Assembly: GCF_019972295.1 (NCBI RefSeq)
Contig: NZ_BLJA01000001.1
Span: 2,008,117 to 2,072,116, forward strand
Reading direction: 5' to 3'
Length of the DNA stretch: 64,000 nucleotides
From: Geobacter sp. AOG2
GTDB taxonomy: Bacteria; Desulfobacterota; Desulfuromonadia; Geobacterales; Pseudopelobacteraceae
Shown: positions 40,655 to 50,073 of the stretch, piece by piece
Layout of the letters: each line of letters begins with the position of its first letter
How positions within the stretch are numbered: the first letter of the stretch is position 1
Translations under genes and position numbers: made by a program
Notes under the pieces: model-generated
What the model was told of the DNA's origin: nothing
What the model saw: only the letters and a program-made list of their open reading frames with translations
The model's database searches: none

Positions 40655-41929
40655 TTACCGGGGAAAGGCTACCACGCCACCCAGAATGGTGCAGGTCGCC
40701 GCCCCTTTCATCCGCCAGCCGGCGAAGGGGGTGTTCCGCGACTTGCTGGCCAGTTTTTCCGGCTCCACCGTCCACTCGGCGGTTGGGTCGATGACGGTCA
40801 GGTCGGCCACACTGCCGATCTTAAGGCTTCCACGTGAAATGCCAATTATTTTTGAAGGGTTAATAGACATTTTTTCAACCAGTTGATTAAGGGTGAGCGT
40901 CCCTTCCTCTACCAGTTTCAGTGAGAGCGGCAACGATGTCTCCAGGCCGATGATGCCGTTTGCGGCCACATTGAACTCCACATCCTTCTCATCCAGATGG
41001 TGCGGGGCATGGTCGGTGGCAATACAGTCGATGGTGCCGTCCCTGAGTCCCTCCTTGATGGCCGCCACGTCATCCGCCTCGCGCAGCGGCGGGTTCATCT
41101 TGGCGTTGGTGTCGTAACCGCGGACCGCATCATCGGTCAGGGTGAAGTAATGGGGCGCTGTCTCGCAGGTGACCTTGACACCGCGGGCCTTGGCTTCGCG
41201 AATGAGGCGCACCGACCCCCTGGTGGAGACATGGGCGATATGGAGCGGCGAATTGGTGTACTCGGCCAGCATCACGTCCCGGGCCGTGGCGATATCCTCG
41301 GCAACCCTGGGAATCCCCTTCAGGCCCAGTTCCGTGGAGGTAAAGCCTTCGTTCATGACCCCCTCCCCCACCAGTGCCAGGTCCTCGGCATGAGAGATGA
41401 CCAGGATGCCGATGCCGCGGGCATATTCAAGGGCGCGGCGCATGAGTTCGGCGTTGGCCACCGGCCTGCCGTCGTCGGAAACCGCCACGCATCCGGCCTC
41501 TTTCAGCTCGCCCATCTCGGCCATGCGCTCGCCGCCCATGCCGTAGGTGATGCAACCGACCGGAAAGACGTTGCAAAATCCTTCTGATTTCGCCTTATTG
41601 ATGATGTAGCCGGCCACGGCCTTGTTGTCGATGACCGGCTTGGTATTGGGCATACAGGCGATGGAGGTGAAGCCGCCCGCAGCAGCAGCCCTGGTGCCGC
41701 TGACGATATCTTCCTTGTATTCCAGCCCAGGGTCGCGCAGGTGCACATGCATGTCCACCAGCCCCGGCACCACGTATTTCCCGGCGGCATCTACGGTCGC
41801 CACACCGGCCGGCGCCTTCAGGCTCTTGCCGATCTCTTTCACCAGCCCGGCTTCAACCAGCACATCCGCCACATCGTCGAACCCCTGGGAAGGATCGATC
41901 ACCCGGCCGTTCTTGATCAAAAGATTCAT
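40655..41929 (-). CDS. pyrC: Dihydroorotase
   Basis: The 424-residue amidohydrolase closes carbamoyl aspartate to dihydroorotate. Metal-binding [11 protein letters not shown], the ISHAED segment and the catalytic ATDHAPHH are present, matching the class I (long) form used with a PyrB partner. It lies between pyrB and carA. The 165-bp gap to pyrB carries a palindromic element. Confidence 0.96.
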   Translation of the reverse strand: MNLLIKNGRVIDPSQGFDDVADVLVEAGLVKEIGKSLKAPAGVATVDAAGKYVVPGLVDMHVHLRDPGLEYKEDIVSGTRAAAAGGFTSIACMPNTKPVIDNKAVAGYIINKAKSEGFCNVFPVGCITYGMGGERMAEMGELKEAGCVAVSDDGRPVANAELMRRALEYARGIGILVISHAEDLALVGEGVMNEGFTSTELGLKGIPRVAEDIATARDVMLAEYTNSPLHIAHVSTRGSVRLIREAKARGVKVTCETAPHYFTLTDDAVRGYDTNAKMNPPLREADDVAAIKEGLRDGTIDCIATDHAPHHLDEKDVEFNVAANGIIGLETSLPLSLKLVEEGTLTLNQLVEKMSINPSKIIGISRGSLKIGSVADLTVIDPTAEWTVEPEKLASKSRNTPFAGWRMKGAATCTILGGVVAFPR

Positions 41930-41976
41930 ATGGTCACCCCTAACCGTTAGGTATTTTTATATGTTTCCTTGAAGCA

Positions 41977-42085
41977 GTCGATTTTTCGTCAGGTCAAGGC
42001 TGTCGAGGGAGGCCGCGGAGGCGTAGCAGCGCTACGCCGCACAAGGACCTCCTGAAGACTTACGCCGACCTGGCGGAAAAGCGGC
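41977..42085 (-). repeat. 109-bp palindromic element, type 2, copy E
   Basis: It is nearly identical to copy D in inverted orientation, with the core at 42020-42038. It lies between pyrB and pyrC. Confidence 0.82.
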
Positions 42086-42094
42086 TGCTTCATC

Positions 42095-43027
42095 TTACTC
42101 CAACTCGCCGCCGCACACGTGATAGAGCATGGCCATCCTCACCGCCACGCCGTTCTCCACCTGCTTAAGGACGTGGGACTGACCGCCGTCCACCACGTAG
42201 GAGGACATCTCCACGCCGCGGTTGATGGGGCCGGGGTGCATTACCACGGCGCCCGGCTTGGCCAGCTTGAGGTTTTCCGGGTTGAGCCCGAAGTAGCGGG
42301 AGTATTCGCGGGTATTGGGCATCAGGGTCTTGCCCTGGCGCTCCTGCTGGATGCGCAGCATCATGACCACATCGGCATCCTGGATGGCTTCCTTCATGGT
42401 GGCGCACACCGTGACGTTGCCCAGTCTTTCGACCGCCGGCGGCATCATGGTCGGCGGCCCGGCCAGGTAGACGTGGGACCCCATCTTGGTCAACCCCTGG
42501 ATATCGGAGCGGGCCACCCGGCTATGGGTGATGTCCCCCACGATGGCCACCTTGAGGCCGTCCAGCCGTCCATACCGGTCCTTGATGGTCAACAGGTCCA
42601 AAAGCCCCTGCGACGGATGCTCGTGGGCTCCGTCGCCGGCGTTGACGACCGAACAGCTCACCTTTTGGGCCAGATGGTAGTGGGCTCCGGAAACCGCATG
42701 GCGCATGACGATGATGTCAGGCTTCATGGCCAAAAGATTCAGAGCGGTGTCTGCCAGGGTCTCCCCCTTGGTGGCCGAGCTGGTGGAGGGGGAGATGTTG
42801 ACGGTGTCGGCGGATAGCCGCTTGGCGGCAATCTCGAAGGACGTCCGTGTGCGGGTGGATGCCTCGTAGAACAGGTTGATGATGGTCTTGCCGCGCAACG
42901 TGGGAACCTTCTTGATGTCGCGGCTGTTGATCTCCCGCATGTTTTCAGCCGTCGCCAGGAGCAGCTCGATATCTTCCCCGGTCAGATCCCTGAGCGCAAT
43001 GATATTCCTGTGTTTGAACTCTGCCAT
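42095..43027 (-). CDS. pyrB: Aspartate carbamoyltransferase catalytic subunit
   Basis: The 310-residue enzyme condenses carbamoyl phosphate and aspartate. The carbamoyl phosphate loop [13 protein letters not shown], the HPSQGLLD motif and the aspartate-binding [10 protein letters not shown] are all present. No pyrI regulatory subunit is encoded nearby, as expected in PyrR-controlled operons. It follows pyrR by 159 bp; the gap contains a palindromic element. Confidence 0.97.
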   Translation of the reverse strand: MAEFKHRNIIALRDLTGEDIELLLATAENMREINSRDIKKVPTLRGKTIINLFYEASTRTRTSFEIAAKRLSADTVNISPSTSSATKGETLADTALNLLAMKPDIIVMRHAVSGAHYHLAQKVSCSVVNAGDGAHEHPSQGLLDLLTIKDRYGRLDGLKVAIVGDITHSRVARSDIQGLTKMGSHVYLAGPPTMMPPAVERLGNVTVCATMKEAIQDADVVMMLRIQQERQGKTLMPNTREYSRYFGLNPENLKLAKPGAVVMHPGPINRGVEMSSYVVDGGQSHVLKQVENGVAVRMAMLYHVCGGELE

Positions 43028-43046
43028 GCCCCCTCCTCCCCTAAGA

Positions 43047-43167
43047 GGGTTGTTGAAAAACAGCCATCTCGCCGCCGTCCTCGAATGCCCTTTCGTGCGG
43101 CGTAGCGCTGCTACGCCTCCTCAGGGCACTCTGCGGGTGCGACGATCCGACTATTTTTGAACAACCT
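43047..43167 (+). repeat. 121-bp palindromic element, type 1, copy B
   Basis: It has the same arrangement as copy C: TTGTTGAAAAACAGCCATC at one end, the core at 43099-43117, and CTATTTTTGAACAACCT at the other. It lies between pyrR and pyrB. Confidence 0.85.
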
Positions 43168-43186
43168 GAGTTTTTCGACAACCCCA

Positions 43187-43735
<549 letters not shown>

Positions 43736-43754
43736 TTACCTTTCCGTGAGACAC

Positions 43755-43788
43755 AAAAAAAGAGCCTCACCGCGCATGCAGCAAGGCC
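43755..43788 (-). terminator. Attenuator terminator in the pyrR leader
   Basis: On the minus strand GCCTTGC and GTGAGGC close a stem with GT pairs around a TGCATGCGCG interior, followed by seven T residues. It lies between the PyrR-binding element and pyrR. Confidence 0.75.
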
Positions 43789-43823
43789 CTTCCATATATG
43801 ATTCGCGTCAGTCATCTGTGTAA

Positions 43824-43850
43824 CCCTTGCCAACCTCTCGGGCTGGATTA
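43824..43850 (-). promoter_or_regulatory. PyrR-binding element (anti-antiterminator loop)
   Basis: The minus-strand sequence TAATCCAGCCCGAGAGGTTG, continuing GCAAGGG, matches the conserved PyrR recognition loop (AUCC...GAGAGG-UU-GCAAGG) of pyr attenuators. Confidence 0.8.
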
Positions 43851-43876
43851 AAAGGTAGTCGATATGTCGTTGGATG

Positions 43877-43905
43877 AGACTAGCACTCTCCACTGCCAAG
43901 GTCAA
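43877..43905 (-). promoter_or_regulatory. Candidate sigma-70 promoter of the pyr operon
   Basis: TTGACC (43900-43905) and TAGTCT (43877-43882) are 17 bases apart on the minus strand, upstream of the PyrR element. Confidence 0.55.
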
Positions 43906-43948
43906 GCTAATTGATCGCCAAAGCGGCAATCCCTTTCACTGGAGGGGA

Positions 43949-44380
43949 TCAGGCGCCGGGCTTCTTTTTTACCTCAAGCGGCTCGTCCAGCACCACAAGG
44001 TAACCGTCAGGGTCGAAGCACCACATCTCCTTGATGCCATACGGCTTGATCTCAAGGGGATACAGGATCTCCAGCCCCTCCTCCGCGATGGCCTCGCTGA
44101 TCTCCTCGATATCCGTGACCCGGAAATGCAGCGTCATGCCGATACCGCGCGGAAACATGCTGAAACGGGGTTCAAGCATCGGGTGGGACCTGATGACGTC
44201 ATCCTCCTCCACGAAGATCAGGGCCATGCCGTCCATATCCAGCACCAGGTAATCCGGAGCCCCTTGGGAGGTAAGGGAGCGCTGCATCGGCAACTCCAGG
44301 ATGCCGGCGTAAAAGGCCTCGGTCACCGCCAGTTGCGACACCGCCAGTTGCATGGAGTGCCGCGCCCGGTGGATCTTCAT
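43949..44380 (-). CDS. VOC-superfamily (glyoxalase-like) protein
   Basis: The 143-residue protein shows two beta-alpha-beta-beta-beta halves of the vicinal oxygen chelate fold: HSMQLAVSQLAVTEAFYAGILEL and TLHFRVTDIEEISEAIAEEG, ending in MWCFDPDGYLVVLDEP. Metal ligands His and Glu are plausible but the substrate is unknown; glyoxalase I or a dioxygenase are both possible. It overlaps the ccdA stop by four bases (ATGA), hinting at co-expression with the thiol-redox pair. A link to MgsA-made methylglyoxal is only speculation. Confidence 0.75.
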   Translation of the reverse strand: MKIHRARHSMQLAVSQLAVTEAFYAGILELPMQRSLTSQGAPDYLVLDMDGMALIFVEEDDVIRSHPMLEPRFSMFPRGIGMTLHFRVTDIEEISEAIAEEGLEILYPLEIKPYGIKEMWCFDPDGYLVVLDEPLEVKKKPGA

Positions 44381-45108
44381 TCAATGCCCTTGAAGAGCAT
44401 TCCGGCATAGCCGGAAAGACGCGCGAGGCCGTTCGTGTAGATCAGGACGCCGACCAGCACCAGGAAAAGGCCGGTGCAGATCTCGAACACCCGGATAAAC
44501 TTTTTGAAACGGTTGAAAACCGTCAGGAATTGATGCATGGCCAGGGCGGAAAGAAAGAACGGGATTCCCAATCCCAAGGAATACAGCAGCAGCAGGATAA
44601 TACCCTGCATGATGCTCCCCTCGGTAGCGGCCACCATCAGGATCGATGCCAGGATCGGGCCGATGCAGGGGGTCCATCCGGCAGCAAAGGCGATGCCCAC
44701 CAGAAAACTTCCCACATAGCCCGCCGGCTTTTGGTGAAGCTGGACCCTTTTCTCGCCCATCAGAAAATGCAGGGGGACCAGGCCGCTTACATGGATGCCG
44801 AACAGGACGATCAACACGCCGCCGACCTTGCGCACCACCCCGATATGTTCCTGGAGAAACGAGCCGAGATAGGTAGCCGAGGCCCCCAGCAGCACGAAGA
44901 CCACGGTAAAGGCCGCAATGAAGGCCAGCGAATGCAGCATGGCCTTCCGGCGCACGATGTGGGACGGATGTTCAGCCTGAAGATCGGCAAAGGAGATACC
45001 GGTGATATAGGTGATATAGGAAGGGATCAGCGGCAGGACGCAGGGGGAGAGAAAGGAAAGCAATCCTGCGATAAATGCGCCTACATACGTAACATGCTGG
45101 GAATGCAC
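44377..45108 (-). CDS. ccdA: CcdA-type cytochrome c biogenesis / thiol-disulfide transporter
   Basis: The 243-residue protein has six hydrophobic segments and the paired prolines and cysteines of the DsbD/CcdA fold: SFLSPCVLPLIPSYITYITG early and AAGWTPCIGPILASIL in the fourth helix. It passes electrons from cytoplasmic thioredoxin to periplasmic thiol proteins. It begins ten bases after the TlpA-like gene, its likely electron acceptor. Confidence 0.92.
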   Translation of the reverse strand: MHSQHVTYVGAFIAGLLSFLSPCVLPLIPSYITYITGISFADLQAEHPSHIVRRKAMLHSLAFIAAFTVVFVLLGASATYLGSFLQEHIGVVRKVGGVLIVLFGIHVSGLVPLHFLMGEKRVQLHQKPAGYVGSFLVGIAFAAGWTPCIGPILASILMVAATEGSIMQGIILLLLYSLGLGIPFFLSALAMHQFLTVFNRFKKFIRVFEICTGLFLVLVGVLIYTNGLARLSGYAGMLFKGIE

Positions 45109-45118
45109 GGCAAAACTC

Positions 45119-45637
45119 CTATTTCATCAGCCCTTCCAGGTACGATAGAACATCGGGAGAATCCCACGCCATCGGGCCGATGACCCTTTTGAGCAGGATA
45201 CCGTTCTTGTCGATGACAAAGGTTTCAGGCACGCCGGTTATGCCATAGGCCTTGGCGGCGCGGTTATCCGGGTCGGTGTAGGCCGGAAGGCTGAATCCGC
45301 TGGTCTTGAAGAACGCCTCGATGGCCGGCTGACCACCCTCGTCGATGGAAACCGCCACCATTTGAAACGGCTTGCCGGCCATGGCGCTGTTGAGCTTCAT
45401 CATGGAAGGGATCTCCTCACGGCAAGGGGGGCACCAGGTGGCCCAGAAGTTGAGGATCACCACCTTCCCCTTCAGGTCGGAAAGGTTCAGAGGCTTGCCG
45501 GCCAGGGAGTTTACCGTTATGGCCGGGGCCGGATTATTTTCCTGAAGCGGCCCCTGATTCTTCGCTTCTTCCTTTTTGGTGCATGCCGTCAATGCCACTA
45601 CGGCACCCAAAATAACAAGACACAGAAACCGTTTCAT
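45119..45637 (-). CDS. TlpA/ResA-like thioredoxin lipoprotein
   Basis: The 172-residue protein has a lipoprotein signal (LGAVVALTAC, lipobox LTA/C) and a thioredoxin fold with the redox motif WCPPCREE in FWATWCPPC. ResA/TlpA proteins reduce periplasmic disulfides such as apocytochrome c haem-binding cysteines. CcdA encoded next to it should keep it reduced. A further CcsA-like gene lies 3 kb upstream, so haem-protein maturation is the best guess. Confidence 0.92.
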   Translation of the reverse strand: MKRFLCLVILGAVVALTACTKKEEAKNQGPLQENNPAPAITVNSLAGKPLNLSDLKGKVVILNFWATWCPPCREEIPSMMKLNSAMAGKPFQMVAVSIDEGGQPAIEAFFKTSGFSLPAYTDPDNRAAKAYGITGVPETFVIDKNGILLKRVIGPMAWDSPDVLSYLEGLMK

Positions 45638-45684
45638 TTTTCCTCCAGAAGATTTCCCGTTAGTTGAGTAGATTCGGGAATGGA

Positions 45685-46653
45685 TCAGCGGTTGCGGGTA
45701 ACCACGTAGTCGGCAAGCTCCAAAAGGGCGTCCTTGACCGGCGAGGCATCGAACCGGTCGAGACGCCCCCGGCTTGCGGCGATGTAGCGCCGGGCAGCTT
45801 CCACGGTATACTCGATGCCGCCATACTGCTTGACCAGGCCCGAGACCTCGCGAAACTCATCCAGCGACATCTCGTCTTTTTCCACAACCGCTTCAATAAC
45901 GGAGCGCTCCCGGGCGGTACAATGGCGCAGGGTGTGGATCAGCGGCAGGGTAATCTTGCCTTCCTCCAGATCATGGCCGATGCTTTTGCCGAACTCCTCC
46001 TCCGTGGCGGTGTAGTCCAGGAGGTCATCCATTAACTGGAAGGCGATTCCCAACTCCATGCCGAAATCGGCCAGCGCCTTCTGCCGGTCGGCCGGAACAG
46101 CTCCCAGGATGGCCCCAGCCTCGCAGGCCGCCGACATGAGGATGGCGGTCTTGGCCCGCACAACGCCGATGTAACGCTCTTCCGTCAGGTCGAGCTCACC
46201 GGTGCAGAGCAGTTGCATTACCTCCCCCTCTGCGATGACCGTCGTGGCGCCGGAAAGCACCCCAAGAATATCGAGGCTGCCGACGCCGACCATCAGGGAG
46301 AATGATTTTGAGAAGAGAAAGTCGCCGACCAGCACCGAGGCCTCGTTGCCCCACAAGGTGTTGGCCGAGGCGATGCCCCGGCGCAGGGTGGCGCTGTCAA
46401 CCACATCGTCGTGCAACAATGTGGCGGTATGGATGAATTCGATGACGCTCGCCAGCGGAACCGCCTTGTCCCCCCGGTAGCCGCACAGTTTGGCGGCGAG
46501 CAGCAACAGGGCGGGGCGGACGCGTTTGCCGCCGCTGGAAAGCACGTATTCCCCCACCTTGCGGATCAGGGGTACGTCGGATTCCAGGTCTTTGCGGAAT
46601 TGCTGTTCGACGAGCTTGAGTTCGTCGCCAATGATGTTCAGGGCGGCCTGCAT
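45685..46653 (-). CDS. ispB: Polyprenyl diphosphate synthase (octaprenyl type)
   Basis: The 322-residue trans-prenyltransferase has the first aspartate-rich motif LLHDDVVDSATLRRG and the second LMDDLLDYTA. Long-chain members make quinone side chains. Chain length cannot be read with certainty, so the symbol is tentative. ATG 46653 (MQAALNIIGDEL) has AAGGAA upstream; the longer reading to 46713 is not supported. It is divergent from the DEAD-box helicase gene, with 183 bp between. Confidence 0.88.
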   Translation of the reverse strand: MQAALNIIGDELKLVEQQFRKDLESDVPLIRKVGEYVLSSGGKRVRPALLLLAAKLCGYRGDKAVPLASVIEFIHTATLLHDDVVDSATLRRGIASANTLWGNEASVLVGDFLFSKSFSLMVGVGSLDILGVLSGATTVIAEGEVMQLLCTGELDLTEERYIGVVRAKTAILMSAACEAGAILGAVPADRQKALADFGMELGIAFQLMDDLLDYTATEEEFGKSIGHDLEEGKITLPLIHTLRHCTARERSVIEAVVEKDEMSLDEFREVSGLVKQYGGIEYTVEAARRYIAASRGRLDRFDASPVKDALLELADYVVTRNR

Positions 46654-46836
46654 CAGGTGATTTCCTTGAAATGAAGTTTCGCCATAGTAAAGGAATGAAA
46701 AACGGTTTGTCAAAGCATTTCTGGCCGTTGCGCCGTGCAGAAAAATTCATGTTTCCATTGCCAGACGCCACGTCACGGTATAAGGTATGAAATTGGCAGT
46801 AATCAGATATTTTCGAGCAACACGAGGATCTACGTA

Positions 46837-48237
46837 ATGCGATTTGACGAGTTATCAATCCCTGAAGAGGTACGGCAAGGCATCCGGGAAGCCGGTTTTA
46901 CCGAGTGTACCCCGATTCAGGAGCAAACCCTCCCCCTCTCCCTGAGCGGCAAGGATGTGGCCGGCCAGGCCCAGACCGGTACCGGCAAGACCGCCGCTTT
47001 TCTGATCACCCTGTTTACCCGTCTCCTGGAGAACAAAGGGAGCAAGCAGCAGCCCCGCGCCCTGATCCTGGCTCCCACGCGGGAATTGGTGGTCCAGATC
47101 GAGGCCGACGCGCAACTGCTGGGCCGGAATTGCGGCTTGGTCACCCAGGCGATCTACGGCGGGGTGGACTACATGAAACAGCGAAGCGCCCTGCGGGAGG
47201 GCGCCGATATTGTGGTCGGCACCCCGGGCCGGCTGATCGACTATCTCAAGCAGAAGGTCTACTCCCTCAAGGGAATCGAGATGCTGGTGATCGACGAGGC
47301 AGACCGGATGTTCGACATGGGTTTTATAGCCGACCTGCGTTTCATCCTGCGGCGGCTCCCCCCCTACGACCAGCGCCAGAACCTGATGTTCTCGGCCACC
47401 CTCAGCCAGCGGGTCATGGAACTGGCCTATGAATTCATGAACATGCCGGAAAAGCTCTCGGTCACCCCGGAAAAGATGACCGCGGAGCGGGTCGAGCAGG
47501 TGCTGTTCCACGTCTCCCGCAAGGAGAAGTTTCCTCTGTTGCTGGGCCTGTTGCGCCGCGACGGGATGGAGCGCACCATGATCTTCATCAATACCAAGCG
47601 TGAGGCCGAATATCTGTTCGACCGGTTAAACGCCAACGGCTTTCCCTGCCGCGTCATCTCGGGCGATGTGGAACAACGCAAACGCATGCGCATCCTGGAT
47701 GATTTCAAGCAGGGCAAACTCCCGATCCTGATCGCCACCGACGTGGCCTCGCGCGGCCTGCACATCGAGGGGGTTTCCCACGTCATCAACTATGACCTGC
47801 CCCAGGACAGCGAGGATTACGTCCATCGCATCGGCCGCACCGCACGGGCCGGTTCCGAGGGCAAGGCCATCTCGCTGGCCGATGAGGACGGCGCTTTTTT
47901 CCTGGAGGCCATCGAGGAGTACATCAAGGACAAGATCCCCACCGAGTGGGCCGAGGACGACCTGTTCGTCCATGACTACGTGCGGACTCCGCGGCCCAAA
48001 CGCAAGCCCGAGGCAAAACCTGCGGGCGGCCGGGGGCGGAGCGGCGACCGGCCGGCCCGCTCCGGCAGCGGCGGACGCGTGAAACCGAAACCTGCGGCAG
48101 CGGCGGCCCCTTCGGCTCCTGCACCCGCGGCGGAGGGCGCAACCGGCGAAACACCGGCTGCAAAAAAACGCCGCCGCAGACGCCGCAAGCCGGGTGAAAA
48201 AACGGAACCGGGAAGCAGTCTCCCCCAGGGGGAATAG
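46837..48237 (+). CDS. DEAD-box RNA helicase
   Basis: The 466-residue protein has all DEAD-box motifs: AQTGTGKT, PTRELVVQ, the DEAD box in MLVIDEADRMFDMGF, SATL, and HRIGRTARAG. The C-terminal 90 residues are a low-complexity tail rich in Arg, Pro, Ala and Lys, ending in AAKKRRRRRRKPGEK, typical of RhlB/RhlE-like RNA-binding extensions. It is likely to act in ribosome assembly or mRNA decay. ATG 46837 has GAGGA eight bases upstream. It is one of few plus-strand genes and is closed by a strong terminator. Confidence 0.93.
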   Translation: MRFDELSIPEEVRQGIREAGFTECTPIQEQTLPLSLSGKDVAGQAQTGTGKTAAFLITLFTRLLENKGSKQQPRALILAPTRELVVQIEADAQLLGRNCGLVTQAIYGGVDYMKQRSALREGADIVVGTPGRLIDYLKQKVYSLKGIEMLVIDEADRMFDMGFIADLRFILRRLPPYDQRQNLMFSATLSQRVMELAYEFMNMPEKLSVTPEKMTAERVEQVLFHVSRKEKFPLLLGLLRRDGMERTMIFINTKREAEYLFDRLNANGFPCRVISGDVEQRKRMRILDDFKQGKLPILIATDVASRGLHIEGVSHVINYDLPQDSEDYVHRIGRTARAGSEGKAISLADEDGAFFLEAIEEYIKDKIPTEWAEDDLFVHDYVRTPRPKRKPEAKPAGGRGRSGDRPARSGSGGRVKPKPAAAAAPSAPAPAAEGATGETPAAKKRRRRRRKPGEKTEPGSSLPQGE

Positions 48238-48260
48238 CCCCCTCTCCTCCCACGAACCGC

Positions 48261-48295
48261 AAAGCCCGCCGGAATCACCATCCGGCGGGCTTTTT
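48261..48295 (+). terminator. Terminator after the DEAD-box gene
   Basis: AAAGCCCGCCGGA and TCCGGCGGGCTTT form a 13-bp stem flanked by A and T runs, able to serve the convergent ccsA-like gene as well. Confidence 0.9.
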
Positions 48296-48316
48296 CGATC
48301 CATCCGCATCAACCAG

Positions 48317-49036
48317 CTAAAAGCTGTGGGAACTCTTCATGAGCATGCTGACCCCCAGATAGGTGAACAGCATCACAAACACGCCCGCAATCCCCAGCCA
48401 TGCGGTTGCCCGGTCCCATGCAGGCCCTTTCAGCCTGACGTGCAGCACCAGCGCATAATACAACCACAGGATGGATGTCCAGAGCTCCTTGGGGGTCCAG
48501 AGCCAGTAGGTCCCCCAGGCGTAATACCCCCAGATCCCCCCCGCTATCATGGAAGCCGAAAAAAACGACCATCCGGTCAGGACGGCCTTGAACTGGACCT
48601 CCAGCCAGGACCGTTGGCGGCAAACCAGAAATCCGGCGCAGAGCAGGCCTCCGACCATGAACAGCCCGTAAGCGAAGAACGCCAGGACCACGTGCAGTTC
48701 GAACCAGCGCGTGTCGAGAACCTGGGGCAGCGGCATGTTCAAAGGGGGAAATATCAAGGCAAACAGGGTAAACAGGCCGCTCAACAGGCCGGCTATAACC
48801 GGAAACCATCGTGCGGAGCGCATCATCCCCGAAAGGGAGGTGACCAGCGACATGAGCGCCAACGAGGCCGAGAAGAACACTATGGTGTCATGGGGCCCGA
48901 TCAGCGGCAGATGCCCGACTGCCATGCCGCGCAACGCCAGATAGGCAACCTCCGTAGCAATGCCAAGGGCGAATATCGCCCGCTGCCATGAACCAAAAAG
49001 GAAACAAACGACCGATATGACAAGCAGCCATTTCAT
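48317..49036 (-). CDS. CcsA/ResC-like cytochrome c biogenesis protein
   Basis: The 239-residue protein has about eight membrane helices and the tryptophan-rich haem-handling signature YYAWGTYWLWTPKELWT, with conserved histidines flanking it (WFELHVVLAF, LVLHVRLKG). In system II, CcsA with CcsB exports haem and attaches it to apocytochromes c. The usual aspartate of WxWDPKE is a threonine here. No ccsB gene is next to it. It starts nine bases after the zinc-ribbon gene, so the two form one unit. Confidence 0.87.
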   Translation of the reverse strand: MKWLLVISVVCFLFGSWQRAIFALGIATEVAYLALRGMAVGHLPLIGPHDTIVFFSASLALMSLVTSLSGMMRSARWFPVIAGLLSGLFTLFALIFPPLNMPLPQVLDTRWFELHVVLAFFAYGLFMVGGLLCAGFLVCRQRSWLEVQFKAVLTGWSFFSASMIAGGIWGYYAWGTYWLWTPKELWTSILWLYYALVLHVRLKGPAWDRATAWLGIAGVFVMLFTYLGVSMLMKSSHSF

Positions 49037-49045
49037 TGCCGGACG

Positions 49046-49882
49046 CTAGAGCTTTACCACGGAGGTGATCCGGCGGTCGGCCAGAAAGCGCACCAGCAGA
49101 AACAGGGGGATGCACCACAGTGCCGACATAAGGACGATATTCACCACTTCGATGACGTAGCCGCTGAGGGAATGGGGTATGGGTTCCAACACCCAGGCGA
49201 CGAATCCCCCGATGAAATAGACCGGCACGAACAGGATCGCGGCCCAGAGCAGTTGCGACAGCAACTTGATCGACTGCGCGCTCCGTTTCATAAACAGAGC
49301 CCCCGCAGCGAGAAGCGCAAAGCCGTACAGCGTCTTGACCCAGGCCAGGGCGCCGTAGTGCAGGAAAACATACCAGGCCGACACCGGTTCGTCCCGCTGG
49401 GCCGACAATTGCGCCTGGAGGTCGCCGCCATGATACTCCATCAGCCCCCAGAGTCCCAGGCCCACGATGATTACGGCCGCCAGTAAAACGCCCCACCCGA
49501 CGAGATTGACCGGGTGCAGCATCTCCACAAAATCGGCGACCGCGGTCGTTTCCTGCTCCGGCGGTGGGGGTGCTGCATCGTGGGAATACTTTCGGGCAAG
49601 CAGTTCCTGGTCCCGGAGGTGCTGGGCCTCTTCCCGCTGCCGCTCCACGAACGCCTTGACCATGACCCCGCATTTGGGGCAGGTGGAGAAGGATTCATCC
49701 CCAAAGGTGCTGTAGTTGCAGGACGGGCAGGTATCCACCAGGTATGCGTTGCTGCCGGCACGGGGCTTCTGGACGGTGAAGCCGTGATTGCAACGGGGAC
49801 AACTCAGGAAACGCCCCTGTTCGGAGATCTCATGGTCGGGAATGGTGCCGCTGGCATTGCAGTTGGGGCAGACAATCTTCAT
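49046..49882 (-). CDS. Zinc-ribbon membrane protein
   Basis: The 278-residue protein opens with an MJ0042-type zinc ribbon (CPNCNASGTI...CPRC), followed by a second pair CPSC...CPKC near residues 52-72, and then about four membrane helices from residue 128 on. Related proteins are common in Geobacter-like bacteria; function is unknown. The soluble N-terminus probably faces the cytoplasm. It is directly upstream of the ccsA-like gene, and a palindromic element lies before its start. Confidence 0.75.
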   Translation of the reverse strand: MKIVCPNCNASGTIPDHEISEQGRFLSCPRCNHGFTVQKPRAGSNAYLVDTCPSCNYSTFGDESFSTCPKCGVMVKAFVERQREEAQHLRDQELLARKYSHDAAPPPPEQETTAVADFVEMLHPVNLVGWGVLLAAVIIVGLGLWGLMEYHGGDLQAQLSAQRDEPVSAWYVFLHYGALAWVKTLYGFALLAAGALFMKRSAQSIKLLSQLLWAAILFVPVYFIGGFVAWVLEPIPHSLSGYVIEVVNIVLMSALWCIPLFLLVRFLADRRITSVVKL

Positions 49883-49898
49883 AGATCGCTCGTCTAAG

Positions 49899-50019
49899 AG
49901 GTTGTTGAAAAACAGCCATCTCGCCGCCGTCCTCGAAAGCCCTTTTGTGCGGCGTAGCGCTGCTACGCCTCCGCAAGGCTTTCTGCGGGTGCGACGATTT
50001 GACTATTTTTGAACAACCT
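49899..50019 (+). repeat. 121-bp palindromic element, type 1, copy C
   Basis: It starts AGGTTGTTGAAAAACAG and ends CTATTTTTGAACAACCT, with the core at 49951-49969. It lies between recQ and the zinc-ribbon gene. Confidence 0.87.
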
Positions 50020-50073
50020 GAGTTTTAACAGCCTGCTAAAAAATATTTATTGATCGCTGCATAGTACCACAAA

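Noticed and set aside
49788-50012. A short frame with similar copies at 20101-20292 and 42876-43160
   Set aside because: The similarity comes from the palindromic element being read in one frame; position and direction relative to genes vary, so a protein is unlikely.
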